Assembly: GCA_963801035.1 (NCBI GenBank)
Contig: CAWDDF010000009.1
Location: 248,001 to 312,000 of the forward strand
Origin: JACCZX01 sp963801035
Lineage (GTDB): Bacteria; Pseudomonadota; Gammaproteobacteria; Burkholderiales; Burkholderiaceae_F
DNA length: 64,000 nt
Direction of reading: 5' to 3'
This document shows, piece by piece, positions 35,195 to 45,403 of the stretch. Position numbers and translations under genes: made by a program. The notes beneath the pieces are model-generated. The model saw only the letters and a program-made list of their open reading frames with translations, was not told the origin of the DNA and did no database searches. Numbering within the stretch: the first letter of the stretch is position 1; the number at the start of each line of letters is the position of its first letter.

Positions 35195-35210
35195 ATGCAT
35201 CACGTTCTTA

Positions 35211-36425
35211 TTACTTCTTAACCAGCGAGCACTTGGACTGCGCCAGCGGCAGATAGGCCTGGTCTCCCGGAATCTTTTGAACTACTTTGAAGTAGTCCCA
35301 TGGTTCCTTCGACTCCGCCGGCGTCTTGACCTGCATCAAATACATCTCATGAATCATGCGACCGTCCTGACGGATGTAGCCGTCCTTCGCGAACATGTCG
35401 TTGATCTTCTGCTTTTTCAGCTGTGCCATCACCGCATCGGCGTCGTCGGTCCCGGCCGCTTTCACTGCGGTCAAATACTGCGTCACGGCCGAGTAGTCAC
35501 CCGCCTGCAACATCGACGGCATGCGCTTCATCTTGCCGAAGAATTTCTGCGACCAGGCACGCGTTTCCGGCGATTGATTCCAGTACCACCCGTCCGTCAG
35601 ATACATACCCTGCGTGGTCGGCAAGCCCAGGCTGTGAATGTCATTAATGAACATCAGCAGCCCGGCCAGCTTCATATTCTTTGTGATGCCAAACTCGTTG
35701 GCAGCCTTGATCGAATTGATCGTGTCGCCGCCGGCGTTCGCGAGTCCAAGAATTTGCGCTTTGCTGTTTTGCGCCTGCAGAAGGAACGACGAGAAATCCG
35801 ACGCCGACAGCGGGTGGCGAACCGCGCCGACTACATTGCCGCCGTTGGCTTTGACCACATCGCCGGTGTCTTTTTCGAGCGAGTGGCCGAACGCGTAATC
35901 AGCCGTCAGAAAGAACCAGCTCTTGCCGCCGCTCTTAACCACCGCAGCGCCGGTGCCGTTGGCTAACGCCACCGTGTCATAGGCGTAGTGGACGATGTAC
36001 GGCGAGCAGTCCTCGTTCGTCAACCGTGAACTGGCAGCGCCTACTGATATATAGGGTTTCTTCTTCTCGGTAGCGACCTTTGCGCCGGCCAGCGCCGTCG
36101 AAGAATTGGTGCCGCCGATGATCACGTCGGCACCACCCTGATCGATCCACTCACGTACCTTCGCCGATGCGATATCTGCCTTGTTCTGATGATCGGCGAA
36201 CACGACTTCGATCTTCTTGCCGGGAAACTCTTTCTGCATATCGGCGATCGCCATCCTGATCGCCTCGACTCCGCCCGGGCCATCGATGTCGGAATACAGC
36301 GACGACATGTCGGTAACGAACCCGATAACGATCTTGTCGTCCGAAAGTTTTTGCGCACTGGCGGCAGACATGCCAAAGGCCAGGCCGCACGCCGCGAAAG
36401 CGGCGCATATTTTGTTAAGTCTCAT
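35211..36425 (-). CDS. ABC transporter periplasmic substrate-binding protein (LivJ/K type)
   Basis: 404 aa with a signal peptide ending SAASA. The mature protein is a periplasmic-binding-protein type 6 domain: IVIGFVTDMSSLYSDIDGPGG, ADVIIGGTNSSTALAGAKVA and WFFLTADYAFGHSLEKDT. The length and the last Cys pair (NEDCSPY, SKCSLVKK) are typical of this subgroup. It lies in an operon downstream of livF and upstream of livH. The ligand cannot be read from the sequence. Confidence 0.93.
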   Translation of the reverse strand: MRLNKICAAFAACGLAFGMSAASAQKLSDDKIVIGFVTDMSSLYSDIDGPGGVEAIRMAIADMQKEFPGKKIEVVFADHQNKADIASAKVREWIDQGGADVIIGGTNSSTALAGAKVATEKKKPYISVGAASSRLTNEDCSPYIVHYAYDTVALANGTGAAVVKSGGKSWFFLTADYAFGHSLEKDTGDVVKANGGNVVGAVRHPLSASDFSSFLLQAQNSKAQILGLANAGGDTINSIKAANEFGITKNMKLAGLLMFINDIHSLGLPTTQGMYLTDGWYWNQSPETRAWSQKFFGKMKRMPSMLQAGDYSAVTQYLTAVKAAGTDDADAVMAQLKKQKINDMFAKDGYIRQDGRMIHEMYLMQVKTPAESKEPWDYFKVVQKIPGDQAYLPLAQSKCSLVKK

Positions 36426-36463
36426 TACGTCTCCTTGTGTCTAGCGAGTAAAAAACTGCGTGG

Positions 36464-37183
36464 TCAAACTCCAAGAAGCTCGTGCAACGTCGATTCCTTG
36501 GCGCGCAACTCGGCGGCGGGGAACGATTCGACGATAGTGCCGTGCTCCATGACATAAAAACGATCGGCCAAAGGCGCCGCAAAGCGGAAGTTCTGTTCCA
36601 CCATCACGATGGTGTAGCCCTTGGCTTTCAGCGTCCGGATCATCTCCCCCAGCTTGTTGACAATGACCGGTGCCAGGCCTTCTGAAATTTCATCCAGCAA
36701 CAACAGATGCGCTCCGGTGCGCAGTATGCGCGCCACGGCCAGCATCTGCTGTTCGCCGCCTGAAAGGCGAGAACCCTGAGATTTGGCGCGCTCCTTCAGG
36801 TTTGGAAACATGGCGTAAATCTCATCGACGCTCATGCCACCTTTGCCGTTGGCACCAGTAGCGCCCACCTGCGGCGGCAGCATCAGATTTTCTTCGCACG
36901 ACAGGCTCGCAAAAATGCCGCGCTCTTCCGGGCAATAGCCGATGCCCAGATGTGCGATCCGGTAGGTTCGCAGCCCAATCGTTTCGGTGCCGTCGACCTG
37001 GATCGAGCCCTTGCGCGCACCTGTCAGCCCCAAAATCGATCGCATTGTCGTCGTGCGCCCGGCGCCGTTGCGACCCAGCAAGGTGACGACTTCGCCCTTG
37101 CCGACATTCAAATCGACGCCATGCAGGATGTGCGACTCGCCATACCAGGCGTGCAGGTTTTTGATTTCGAGCGCGGCTGTCAT
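36464..37183 (-). CDS. livF: Branched-chain amino-acid-type ABC transporter ATPase LivF
   Basis: 239 aa. Walker A reads GRNGAGRTT, with Arg in place of the usual Lys. The signature is LSGGEQQML, Walker B LLLLDEISEGLAP, and the switch His is replaced by Gln in MVEQNF, as in other LivF proteins. I recall the Arg variant in other burkholderial LivF proteins, so it need not mean loss of function. It starts 8 bp after livG. Confidence 0.93.
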   Translation of the reverse strand: MTAALEIKNLHAWYGESHILHGVDLNVGKGEVVTLLGRNGAGRTTTMRSILGLTGARKGSIQVDGTETIGLRTYRIAHLGIGYCPEERGIFASLSCEENLMLPPQVGATGANGKGGMSVDEIYAMFPNLKERAKSQGSRLSGGEQQMLAVARILRTGAHLLLLDEISEGLAPVIVNKLGEMIRTLKAKGYTIVMVEQNFRFAAPLADRFYVMEHGTIVESFPAAELRAKESTLHELLGV

Positions 37184-37191
37184 GGCAACTT

Positions 37192-37971
37192 CTAGTGTCC
37201 GATCCCTTCGAGCTCCGTTTGCGCAGTGCCCATATAGGCTTCTTTGACCGCTGGATTGTTCGATACCTCTTCGTACGGGCCTTCGGCGAGCAACGCGCCA
37301 CGCGCCAGCACCGTAATGCGATCCGAAATGCCCGACACAACGCTCATGTTGTGCTCGACCATCATTACCGTACGTCCGGCCGCAACACGCTTGATCAATT
37401 CGGTCACGCGCGCGACGTCTTCATGTCCCATACCCTGCGTCGGCTCATCGAGCAGCATCAATTCGGGCTCCGTCGCCAGCGTGGTGGCAATTTCCAGCGC
37501 CCGTTTGCGACCGTAGGGAAGAGACACCGTTTCAACGTGCGCGAAGGCGCCTAGATCCACCTGCTCCAGCAACGCAAGAGCGCGCCCGTTCATCGAATGC
37601 AGCACTTTCTCGCTGCGCCAGAAGCGAAACGATTGATCTGTCGCGCGTTGCAATGCGATTCGCACGTTTTCCAGCACGGTCAGGTGCGGAAATACCGAGG
37701 AGATTTGAAAGGAACGCACGATCCCGCGGCGTGCAACCTGAACCGGCGAGTCACGTGTGATGTCGATACCGTTGAAGAGAATCTGTCCGCGCGTCGGCGT
37801 CAGAAATTTCGTCAACAAATTGAAGCAAGTGGTCTTGCCCGCGCCGTTTGGTCCGATCAGGGCGTGAATCGTGCCGCGCCGGACCTTTAAGTTGACGTCA
37901 TCGACCGCAACAAAGCCTTTGAACTCCTTGGTGAGGCCGCGGGTTTCGAGAATGACATCGGGCGTACTCAT
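37192..37971 (-). CDS. livG: Branched-chain amino-acid-type ABC transporter ATPase LivG
   Basis: 259 aa. Walker A GPNGAGKTT, signature LPYGRKRALEIA, Walker B LMLLDEPTQGM and switch His in MMVEHNMSVV are all present. It is the first gene of the livG-livF-binding protein-livH-livM operon and starts 84 bp after pckG on the same strand. Confidence 0.94.
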   Translation of the reverse strand: MSTPDVILETRGLTKEFKGFVAVDDVNLKVRRGTIHALIGPNGAGKTTCFNLLTKFLTPTRGQILFNGIDITRDSPVQVARRGIVRSFQISSVFPHLTVLENVRIALQRATDQSFRFWRSEKVLHSMNGRALALLEQVDLGAFAHVETVSLPYGRKRALEIATTLATEPELMLLDEPTQGMGHEDVARVTELIKRVAAGRTVMMVEHNMSVVSGISDRITVLARGALLAEGPYEEVSNNPAVKEAYMGTAQTELEGIGH

Positions 37972-38055
37972 CGGGATCGGCGAGTATCTTTAAAAAGCGT
38001 GGGGGTTGCAAGAGCAAAGATCCCCGGACTTCTACTTGGGAACTAGCGTTAGTGC

Positions 38056-39915
<1,860 letters not shown>

Positions 39916-40075
39916 TGCCTGCCTCCAATCGTCACTTCGTCATCGCGAAGCGCTCGTTGTCCGTTGCAAACGGCGGGCCGGCCATTCTAGCCCGGCAGCC
40001 ATCGGCCTCGTGGACCGCATGCGCGGCGCAGACTTTGCGGCCAGACCGGCGGCTGCGCCAGACAATTAGCTGGAG

Positions 40076-40282
40076 TTAGGCGACGATGTCGATTTCTACC
40101 GCCTGCGGGCCCTTCTGACCTTGTTGCACTTGGTATTCGACTTTCTGGTTTTCCTTCAACGTTCGAAACCCCTTAGCCTTGATACCACTGTAGTGGGCGA
40201 ATAGATCAGCCCCGCCGTCATCGGGCTTGATAAAGCCGAAGCCCTTGGTCTCATTGAACCACTTCACTGTGCCTGTCGGCAT
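40076..40282 (-). CDS. CspA-family cold-shock protein
   Basis: 68-residue single cold-shock domain from the ATG at 40282, with GGAG 9 bp upstream. RNP1 is KGFGFIKP; RNP2 is DLFAHYSGI, where most relatives have VFVHFSAI, so one Val is Ala and Phe is Tyr. It binds single-stranded RNA/DNA and acts as an RNA chaperone. Several paralogues are usual in this group, so no specific csp name is given. The 254-bp gap upstream has no other gene. Confidence 0.95.
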   Translation of the reverse strand: MPTGTVKWFNETKGFGFIKPDDGGADLFAHYSGIKAKGFRTLKENQKVEYQVQQGQKGPQAVEIDIVA

Positions 40283-40536
40283 GCGTAACTCCAAAAATTA
40301 ACTTCGCTCCAAGTACACGGGAAGCGCCCGCGACGCCCAACTGATGGCTGTGAGATTTTCAAGGGTGCCGATGGAGATACCGCGACAGGAGCGGATAAAT
40401 GACGCGTCAGCGTCACAAACCCGCCGGCAATGGCTTCCGAATTCATCGAACGACTTGATGGAGCGATCCACAGCGAGAGTCAACTGCAATTTGACGCTAC
40501 ACCAGCAATTATCAAAAAGCTAGACGCCCGGGTGCG

Positions 40537-41133
40537 CTATGGCGACCAGGGCCGCGCCAAGTCGGAGGGAAGCAACGAGTAATGGGCTGCGTCGAAGCGA
40601 GCGTCGCCGTGCACGATTCCGTGCCGGGTTACACCTTCGAAGCTGGCACCGGCGCGCTCCGCGGCGCGGCGGCTGGAGGTGTTATCGAGGCGAATTCGCA
40701 TCGATGCGCGCACGAGCTTCAACTCATTGAACGCGAAGGCCGCGATCGCGCGAATAGCGATACTGGCGACGCCGCGACTGCGGGCACCTGTGCGCACCCA
40801 ATAGCCGAGCTCCGCTTCTCGCTTGCCGTACAGCAAAACATCGTGCAGACCGGCGCCGCCGAGGAGCGAACCGTCGCTTCTGCGGCGGATCAGCATCGGA
40901 AATGCGGTTTGATTGGCCCACATCTGATCCGCCGTTTCGAACCAACGCTCGACGTCGCCCGCTCCGTAGTCGGCGTGACACCACGGCATCCAGCGCGTCA
41001 AGGTTGCCTTCGACTCGATGACCGCTTGCAGGAACTCGCCGACATCATGCTTTGCCGCGGCAACCAGCGGCGTTAACTCGAGTTCTGGCGCCGATGCAGG
41101 CGGCAACTGCTCTGTAGTTGTCTTAACTGACAC
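40537..41133 (-). CDS. RimJ/RimL-type GNAT acetyltransferase
   Basis: 198 aa from a GTG at 41133 that overlaps the AbrB-like gene by 11 bp. The layout follows ribosomal-protein-alanine acetyltransferases: LTPLVAAAKHDVGEFL, then LGYWVRTGARSRGVASIA with the acetyl-CoA loop RSRGVA, then RLDNTSSRRAAERAGASFEG. The target is unknown; many relatives detoxify small amines or modify protein N-termini. Confidence 0.85.
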   Translation of the reverse strand: MSVKTTTEQLPPASAPELELTPLVAAAKHDVGEFLQAVIESKATLTRWMPWCHADYGAGDVERWFETADQMWANQTAFPMLIRRRSDGSLLGGAGLHDVLLYGKREAELGYWVRTGARSRGVASIAIRAIAAFAFNELKLVRASMRIRLDNTSSRRAAERAGASFEGVTRHGIVHGDARFDAAHYSLLPSDLARPWSP

Positions 41134-42220
41134 CGCGCACCGTCCACTTTTTCCACCACCGATACATTGCGCCGACTGTCAGCAACAGCGCAAGCAGCCG
41201 GATCGTGTGAAACGCGGTCACGATTGGCACGCCGAGTTGAAGCGCCTGCGCGGTTAGCGCCATCTCGCCGATACCTCCCGGGGTCGTCGCAATCGTCGCA
41301 GTGGGCCACGGCAACCCGGAACCCACCGCGAGTAGTGTCGCAAATCCCGCTGCGAGCAGCATGTACAACAATGAGATTGCGACCACCGCCGACAAGAAGC
41401 GCGGTGCGGCCGCAAAAAACTCCGGCGTGAAGCGCGATCCGAGCGAGACACCGATCAGCAACTGCCCGGCGTTGACAACCACGGCGGGTAACGTGGAAAA
41501 GCTATGCCCGGTCGCGGTGATGAGCGCCGCGGCCAGCAGCGGACCGATCATCCAACTATTCGGGGACTTGAAACGCTCCATCACCGCAGCCGCTGCCATC
41601 GTAATTGCGACTAGCACAATAAAGCCGGTCCACGAAAACGTCTTCGCCAGCGGCGTATAGGGATCGAGCCCGTGTACGTTCATCGCGTTGAATGCGAACG
41701 GAACGATCAGTACGACCAGCATGATGCGCAGCGCGTGCGCAGCGGCCACCCTATCCACCTGGGCTCCATGGCGCTGCGCCTGAGCGGCCATCTCGGGCGC
41801 TCCGCCGATTGCCATCGCGAAGAACGACGTCGGTGCATCGACTCGAACTGTTCTGCGCAATAGCCACGCGCCGAACCAACCCAGCACGATCGAGAAGACG
41901 ACCGCCAGCGCAATCCAGGGTGACAGTCGCACGATCTCGCGCACAACATCGGGCGAAAAATACAAGCCCAATGCGACGCCGATCGCCCATTGCCCGCCTT
42001 CGCGCGCCAGCGGAGGCTCGCTGATCGGGGCGTTGGCCATGCTCACCGCGGCGACAGCGATCAGTGGCCCCAGCAGCCAAGGCAACGGTGTTCGCAGATA
42101 AACAAACACCAGTGCGCCGATCAGCGCGACGACGATCGCAGCCAGCGACCGCAGGAATGAAAACGCCGCGCGGGGCGCGGCGCTCGCCTTACCGCCTCGC
42201 GGCGGTTCCAGATCGCTCAT
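41123..42220 (-). CDS. AbrB-family (DUF161-type) membrane transporter
   Basis: 365 aa from the ATG at 42220, which overlaps the tctA stop (ATGA); an open frame continues upstream but is shadow of tctA. The protein shows two similar halves of hydrophobic helices with PLPWLLGPLIAVA and NSWMIGPLLAAALI, plus TTPGGIGEMALTAQAL versus AIGGAPEMAAQAQ, typical of the AbrB (ammonia monooxygenase regulator-like) membrane family. It is a presumed transporter; here it is coupled to a tripartite tricarboxylate transporter operon. Confidence 0.88.
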   Translation of the reverse strand: MSDLEPPRGGKASAAPRAAFSFLRSLAAIVVALIGALVFVYLRTPLPWLLGPLIAVAAVSMANAPISEPPLAREGGQWAIGVALGLYFSPDVVREIVRLSPWIALAVVFSIVLGWFGAWLLRRTVRVDAPTSFFAMAIGGAPEMAAQAQRHGAQVDRVAAAHALRIMLVVLIVPFAFNAMNVHGLDPYTPLAKTFSWTGFIVLVAITMAAAAVMERFKSPNSWMIGPLLAAALITATGHSFSTLPAVVVNAGQLLIGVSLGSRFTPEFFAAAPRFLSAVVAISLLYMLLAAGFATLLAVGSGLPWPTATIATTPGGIGEMALTAQALQLGVPIVTAFHTIRLLALLLTVGAMYRWWKKWTVRGVS

Positions 42221-43719
42221 GCCGGTTGTCGCGTCCTGCGTCGCACCAGTCGCACGATCCAAGGTACCAGGATCAATGCCGCGGTCAGTGCCAGCAGCGA
42301 CGCCGATATCGGTGACGTGAAAAACACGCTTGCATCGCCCTGGCTGATCGACAACGCGCGCCGAAACTGCGTCTCTGCGAGTGGTCCAAGAATCAAGCCG
42401 ATCACCGCCGGAGCCACAGGAAATCCCCAACGCCGCATCGCAAATCCAAGCAGCCCGAAGACGTACAGCGTCACCAGATCGATGATCGACTGATGCAAGC
42501 TGTACGCGCCGAGCGTTGCAAAAATCAAAATGCCGCCGTAGAGCCAGGGTTTGGGAATCGCAAGGACCTTCACCCAGAGGCCGATCAGCGGCAGGTTCAG
42601 GACCAGCAACAGAACATTACCGATGTACAAACTCGCGATCAGGCCCCACACGAGCGCGCCCTGCGTCTGAAACAGCAGCGGGCCGGGCTGGATGCCGTAA
42701 TTTTGAAACGCCGCCAGCAGAATCGCGGCGGTCGCCGAAGTCGGGATGCCCAGAGTCAGCAGCGGCACCAGCACTCCCGTTGACGAAGCGTTATTGGCGG
42801 CTTCGGGACCGGCTACACCTTCGATCGCGCCGTGACCGAACTCCTCCGGATGCTTCGAGAATTTTTTCTCGACCGCATACGAAAGAAACGTGGGAATCTC
42901 GGCCCCGCCTGCGGGGATCGTGCCAAATGGGAATCCGATGCCCGCGGCGCGCAGCCATGCAGGCCAAGAACGCCTCCAATCATCGCGCGTCATCATCAGC
43001 GAACCCGACAGGTGTTCCAGCTTCTCTTTCACGCGGCTTTGGTACGCCGCGCCGTACAGCGCCTCGCCGACCGCAAACAATCCAACCGCCAGTACTACAA
43101 CATCGATGCCGTCCAGCAGCTCGGGAACGCCGAAGGCGAATCGCATCTGCCCGGTGGTTTCATCGATGCCGACCAACCCCAGCAGAAGTCCAATGAACAG
43201 CGTTGTCAACCCGCGCACAGTTGAACTGCCGAGGACCGCTGCCACCGTCACGAATGCAAACACCATTAGCGCAAAGTAGTCGGCCGGACTAAAGCGCAGC
43301 GCAACCTCGACCACAACGGGAGCGAGCAGTGTCAACAGCACGACCGAGATCGTGCCGGCGACGAACGACCCGATCGCCGCGGTCGCAAGTGCCGGTCCAG
43401 CGCGGCCGCGCTTGGCCATCTTGTTACCTTCGAGCGCAGTGGCAATCGATGCCGATTCGCCCGGCGTGTTCAACAGAATCGTCGTGGTCGAACCGCCGTA
43501 CATCGCGCCGTAGTAAATGCCCGCGAACATGATCAGCGCGCCCGTCGGGTCGAGCTTGACTGTCAAAGGCAGCAACATCGCAACGGTTAGCGCAGGACCG
43601 ACGCCAGGTAGCACGCCAACCGCAGTGCCCAGCGTCACACCGACAAGTCCCCACAATAGATTCGTCGGCGTAAGCGCAATCGCAAAGCCGCTAAGCAGCG
43701 CGTCAATTGTTTCGGTCAT
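42217..43719 (-). CDS. tctA: Tripartite tricarboxylate transporter large permease TctA
   Basis: 500 aa with 11-12 hydrophobic segments. The conserved loop GIYYGAMYGGSTTTILLNTP, VLPGVGPALTVAMLLP and IPAGGAEIPTFLSY identify the family. Proton- or sodium-coupled uptake of a carboxylate is expected. It starts inside the tctB stop (ATGA). Confidence 0.96.
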   Translation of the reverse strand: MTETIDALLSGFAIALTPTNLLWGLVGVTLGTAVGVLPGVGPALTVAMLLPLTVKLDPTGALIMFAGIYYGAMYGGSTTTILLNTPGESASIATALEGNKMAKRGRAGPALATAAIGSFVAGTISVVLLTLLAPVVVEVALRFSPADYFALMVFAFVTVAAVLGSSTVRGLTTLFIGLLLGLVGIDETTGQMRFAFGVPELLDGIDVVVLAVGLFAVGEALYGAAYQSRVKEKLEHLSGSLMMTRDDWRRSWPAWLRAAGIGFPFGTIPAGGAEIPTFLSYAVEKKFSKHPEEFGHGAIEGVAGPEAANNASSTGVLVPLLTLGIPTSATAAILLAAFQNYGIQPGPLLFQTQGALVWGLIASLYIGNVLLLVLNLPLIGLWVKVLAIPKPWLYGGILIFATLGAYSLHQSIIDLVTLYVFGLLGFAMRRWGFPVAPAVIGLILGPLAETQFRRALSISQGDASVFFTSPISASLLALTAALILVPWIVRLVRRRTRQPA

Positions 43720-44228
43720 ATCCCTGCGCCACCGAGCACAGGCGTTAACCAGCCTGCGGGCAATCCGACGTTCAGAAACTTGACGAAGAACAAGAACACA
43801 GCAAGGCCAAGCACAAGACCGATCGCAGCATCGCGCACCGGCCGTGTGCTACCGAATCCACGCGCAACAGCAGTAAACAACACGGCGGCGGCCAGCACGA
43901 ATCCTGCGCTGTGGATCAGAGCCATCTGTGCGAACAATCCGGCCGTAACCCACGCGAACGCCGGCGCATGGAAGGCGTGCTCGCCGCGCTCGAGCGGGTC
44001 GTCGGACGTACGCGCGCGCCAGCCGCCTGTCAGCGCTTCTATAAGAAGCCAGACTCCGAGTGCGGCCAGGCCGCCCGCGACAGCGACCGGTATCGCGTTC
44101 GGCCCGATGCCGGAATAGCCTCCTGCTGACGGCAATCGGAGTGCGGTATAGAGAGCGAACGAGCCCAGCGCCAGCACGCCCGCCGACAGGATGAGCTCGG
44201 CGCGCGCGCCTCCGGCGCTACGCGCCAT
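43716..44228 (-). CDS. tctB: Tripartite tricarboxylate transporter small permease TctB
   Basis: 170 aa with four membrane helices; sequence conservation in this subunit is low. The family-like GGYSGIGPNAIPVAVAGGLA and the ending GLPAGWLTPVLGG support the call, as does the position between TctC and TctA. Its ATG is directly after the TctC stop. Confidence 0.9.
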   Translation of the reverse strand: MARSAGGARAELILSAGVLALGSFALYTALRLPSAGGYSGIGPNAIPVAVAGGLAALGVWLLIEALTGGWRARTSDDPLERGEHAFHAPAFAWVTAGLFAQMALIHSAGFVLAAAVLFTAVARGFGSTRPVRDAAIGLVLGLAVFLFFVKFLNVGLPAGWLTPVLGGAGI

Positions 44229-45197
44229 CTATTTTTTCAGGCCGAGCGAATCGATGATTGAGCTGATGCGCTTGACGTCCTCGTCAAGGAACGCCTTGTA
44301 TTGATCGCCCGCTAGAAACCATGGGTCCCAACCGAACTTGGTCAACGATTCTTTCCACGCCGGCGACTCGGTCGCGGTCTTAACCGCTGCCACTAGCGCA
44401 TCGCGTTGCGCAGTAGAGATGCCCGGCGCGGCAAACACGCCGCGCCAGTTTCCGAGAACGACGTCGATGCCTTGCTCCTTCAGCGTCGGAATGTTGTCGA
44501 TCTTGGCGGGCGACGACACCGCGAGCGCGCGCATGCGGCCTGCCTTGATCTGCTCGGCAAATTCGCCGAGACCGGAGACGCCGGCAGTGACATGGCCGCC
44601 GACAATCGCTGAGATTGCCTCGCCACCGCCCTTGAACGGAACGTAATTGACCTTGCTCGGATCGGCACCTATCGCCTTCGCGATCAGCCCAACGAGAATG
44701 TGATCGGTGCCGCCGGCAGAGCCGCCGCCCCACGACACCTTGCCGGGATCGGCCTTGAACGCCTTGACCAGATCACCCATCGTCTTGTGTGGCGAGTTGG
44801 CCGGCACAACGATCACGACGTACTCGCTGGTCAGCCGCGCTATAGGCGTGACCATCGACAGATCGACCGGCGACTTGTTCAACAAAATGCCGCCGACCAT
44901 CACCATGCCGCCCATCATCAACGCATTCGGATCACCCTTGGCGCTGTTTACAAACTGCGCAAGTCCGATCGTGCCTGCCGCGCCCCCCTTGTTATCGAAC
45001 TGCACCGAACCCACTGTTTTCGCGCTTTGCATCGCTGCCGCCAACGCGCGCCCGGTTTGATCCCAGCCACCACCGGGATTGGCAGGAATCATCATTTTCA
45101 CTGTACCCAGCTGTTGCGCGCCTGCGCTGCGCAGCATCGCGAGCTGGCTGGCGGCCACCGTGACGGCAGCAGCGATCGAAAAGTCGCGTCGTTTCAT
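44229..45197 (-). CDS. Tripartite tricarboxylate transporter substrate-binding protein (Bug/TctC)
   Basis: 322 aa. A Tat-like start KRRDFS precedes the signal peptide that ends SAGAQ. The Bug family marks are MIPANPGGGWDQTGRALAAAM, NKGGAAGTIG, and VNYVPFKGGGEAISAIVGGH. It binds a carboxylate in the periplasm and delivers it to TctAB. Bug proteins are greatly expanded in Burkholderiales. The ligand is unknown. Confidence 0.95.
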   Translation of the reverse strand: MKRRDFSIAAAVTVAASQLAMLRSAGAQQLGTVKMMIPANPGGGWDQTGRALAAAMQSAKTVGSVQFDNKGGAAGTIGLAQFVNSAKGDPNALMMGGMVMVGGILLNKSPVDLSMVTPIARLTSEYVVIVVPANSPHKTMGDLVKAFKADPGKVSWGGGSAGGTDHILVGLIAKAIGADPSKVNYVPFKGGGEAISAIVGGHVTAGVSGLGEFAEQIKAGRMRALAVSSPAKIDNIPTLKEQGIDVVLGNWRGVFAAPGISTAQRDALVAAVKTATESPAWKESLTKFGWDPWFLAGDQYKAFLDEDVKRISSIIDSLGLKK

Positions 45198-45265
45198 AGG
45201 GTCTCCTTGGGTTTTGTTGCCGATTCTCTGTTTAGTCGAGAGCGTACTCAGAGGATAACCCGTTG

Positions 45266-45397
45266 TCAGGTGCCGATATGCGGCTGGTACCCGCCGCCAT
45301 TAGAAAACGTACAGCTGCCGGTGCCTTGCGTAGCAGCCTTCATCGTGTAGCGGCAATTGGCGTAAGCAGTTTCGGCACTCGCGGCAGCGTCCGACAC
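45266..45397 (-). CDS. Possible 43-residue Cys-containing protein or gene remnant
   Basis: In the 206-bp gap between the exporter permease and TctC, one minus-strand frame has a protein-like sequence from a GTG at 45397, 6 bp after the permease stop. It contains NCRYTMK, TGSCTFSNGGGYQPHIG and then a stop. The two Cys residues and the CTFSNGG pattern look like the C-terminal end of a small secreted protein. There is no signal peptide or good ribosome-binding site. It could be a remnant of a longer gene, a real small protein, or chance. Confidence 0.3.
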   Translation of the reverse strand: MSDAAASAETAYANCRYTMKAATQGTGSCTFSNGGGYQPHIGT

Positions 45398-45403
45398 GAC
45401 GTG

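Noticed and set aside
40025..40059. Inverted repeat GGCGCAG/CTGCGCC after the cold-shock gene
   Set aside because: A 7-bp stem with a 21-nt loop and no T run is not enough to call a terminator.
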